A stretch of 7,510 bases of DNA from Gemmatimonadales bacterium UBA4718 (GTDB taxonomy: Bacteria > Gemmatimonadota > Gemmatimonadetes > Gemmatimonadales > Gemmatimonadaceae): positions 2,198 to 9,707 of the forward strand of contig DHJO01000102.1 of NCBI GenBank assembly GCA_002404375.1. Direction: 5' to 3'. The notes under the pieces were generated by a model that saw only the letters and a program-made list of their open reading frames with translations, ran no database searches and was not told the DNA's origin. Numbering within the stretch: position 1 is the first letter of the stretch; each line of letters opens with the position of its first letter. This document shows, one piece after another, positions 6,684 through 7,510 of this stretch. The position numbers and the translations under genes are program-made.

Positions 6684-6688
6684 CCTCA
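6684..6688 (-). promoter_or_regulatory. Ribosome binding site of aacS, overlapping the hmgA stop
   Basis: On the minus strand TGAGG contains both the hmgA TGA stop and a GAGG core, 11 nt before the aacS ATG. It supports that start and suggests coupled translation of the two genes. Confidence 0.5.
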
Positions 6689-7510
6689 GCTCGTGGGAGG
6701 ATTGAACTGAGCGTGCTGTCCCTGCAGCCACGATTTGTGGTACTCGGGATCTTCGATCGCGATCGCCGCCTTCGCGACCTTGAGCGGCCGGAAGCTGTCC
6801 ATCATGACCGCCAGCTCGTCGGTGTACTTGGCGCCGATGCTCGCCTCCGCCCGTCCCGGATGCGGGCCGTGTGGGATTCCGTCCGGATGGTGCGTGATGC
6901 TGCCGAATTCAATTCCCTTCCGGCTCATGAATTCACTCGACGCATAATACAGCACCTCGTCGGAATCCACATTGCTGTGATTGTAGGGGGCGGGAACAGC
7001 CTCTGGATGGAAATCGTAGGGACGCGGACAGAAAGAGCAGACGACGAATCCATCGCCCTGAAAAGTCTGATGGACCGGCGGCGGCTGATGCACACGCCCG
7101 ACAATCGGCTCGAAGTCGTTGATGTTGAACGCCCACGGATAGAAGTATCCATCCCAGCCGACGACATCGAGCGGGTGATGATCGAGCATGATCTCGTTGA
7201 TGCCGTCATACTGCTTCACCAGAATCGGGAAATCTCCCATCTCGTCCACAGCCTCGACAAACGTGGGACGCCGGATGTCGCGCTCGGAGTAGGGGGCGCC
7301 TTCGATCAGCTGCCCGAACTCATTGCGATAGCGTTTGGGCCAGCGCACGTGTCCCCTGCTCTCGAACGTCACGAGCTTGGGCTGCTCGGCGTTCAGGTCG
7401 AACCGGTATCGGTGGAGAATGCCGCGGTGAATAACGAGATAGTCGCCTTCACGGAACGGCAGCGCGCCATAGGTGCTCTCCAGCACGCCCGTCCCTTTGC
7501 TCACGTAAAC
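6686..7510 (-). CDS. hmgA: Homogentisate 1,2-dioxygenase, C-terminal part (N-terminus outside the window)
   Basis: HmgA uses non-haem Fe(II) and O2 to open the ring of homogentisate to maleylacetoacetate, the central step of tyrosine/phenylalanine catabolism. The reading frame stays open to the window edge (V-Y upstream of the GTG at 7504), so that GTG is not the real start; about 100 or more N-terminal residues are missing. Visible hallmarks, going down the gene, are GDYLVIHRGILHRYRF, the long segment HHPLDVVGWDGYFYPWAFN, HQTFQGDGFVVCSFCPRPYD, PYNHSNVDSDEVLYY, ITHHPDGIPHGPHPG and TDELAVMMDSFRPL. The likely iron ligands are the His encoded at 6977-6979 (NHSN), the Glu at 6956-6958 (SDEVLYY) and the His at 6869-6871 (IPHGPHP), matching H335/E341/H371 of the human enzyme. 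It belongs to the COG3508 bacterial type. It is upstream of aacS in the same operon, 13 nt apart. Confidence 0.96.
   Translation of the reverse strand, partial: VYVSKGTGVLESTYGALPFREGDYLVIHRGILHRYRFDLNAEQPKLVTFESRGHVRWPKRYRNEFGQLIEGAPYSERDIRRPTFVEAVDEMGDFPILVKQYDGINEIMLDHHPLDVVGWDGYFYPWAFNINDFEPIVGRVHQPPPVHQTFQGDGFVVCSFCPRPYDFHPEAVPAPYNHSNVDSDEVLYYASSEFMSRKGIEFGSITHHPDGIPHGPHPGRAEASIGAKYTDELAVMMDSFRPLKVAKAAIAIEDPEYHKSWLQGQHAQFNPPTS

Noticed and set aside
7502..7504. GTG as the start of hmgA
   Set aside because: The frame is open to the window edge and the visible protein begins in the middle of the HmgA fold, so the true start lies outside the window.
1..7510. Defence system, CRISPR array, transposon or prophage
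   Set aside because: I saw no spaced repeat array, transposase, integrase, nuclease or toxin-antitoxin pair. The HD protein is of the housekeeping dNTPase-like type and sits among metabolic genes.

Overview
The window is a dense, GC-rich bacterial chromosomal segment with seven protein-coding genes and little non-coding sequence. I see no rRNA, tRNA, CRISPR array, insertion sequence or phage gene. The gene set is ordinary for an aerobic or facultative heterotrophic bacterium. The lipobox lipoprotein and the exported protein fit a Gram-negative-type envelope. The gene mix and style would fit Gemmatimonadota or a similar lineage, but that is a guess from general resemblance; no marker gene here decides it.

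The left part, on the plus strand (1-3673), is a tight four-gene run. It starts with the C-terminal end of an NADP-type malic enzyme with a phosphotransacetylase-like domain (maeB, cut by the window edge). Next come an ATP-dependent PEP carboxykinase (pckA, overlapping maeB by one base), an HD-domain phosphohydrolase related to dNTP triphosphohydrolases and SAMHD1 (GTG start, 20 nt after pckA), and a small CAP/SCP-domain lipoprotein (12 nt further). The first two enzymes both decarboxylate C4 acids at the malate/oxaloacetate to pyruvate/PEP node, so this is a gluconeogenesis/anaplerosis locus with two unrelated riders.

The middle (3674-4536) has a 135-nt spacer holding three successive dyad symmetries, followed by an exported protein I do not recognise. 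That gene converges on the minus-strand operon. A hairpin lies at the junction, and the two opposing stop codons sit one in each arm.

The right part, on the minus strand (4537-7510), is a two-gene catabolic operon: homogentisate 1,2-dioxygenase (hmgA, its N-terminus cut by the window edge), then acetoacetyl-CoA synthetase (aacS) 13 nt downstream. Homogentisate cleavage in tyrosine/phenylalanine breakdown ends in fumarate and acetoacetate. AacS activates the acetoacetate, and fumarate can pass through malate and oxaloacetate to the malic enzyme and PckA on the left. The window therefore reads as coherent amino-acid-to-gluconeogenesis metabolism, although the link between the two operons is inference.

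I found no clear undescribed defence or mobile system. The points most worth a second look are a repeat-bearing insertion in AacS, the three-dyad spacer, the shared stop-codon hairpin, and the unrecognised exported protein.
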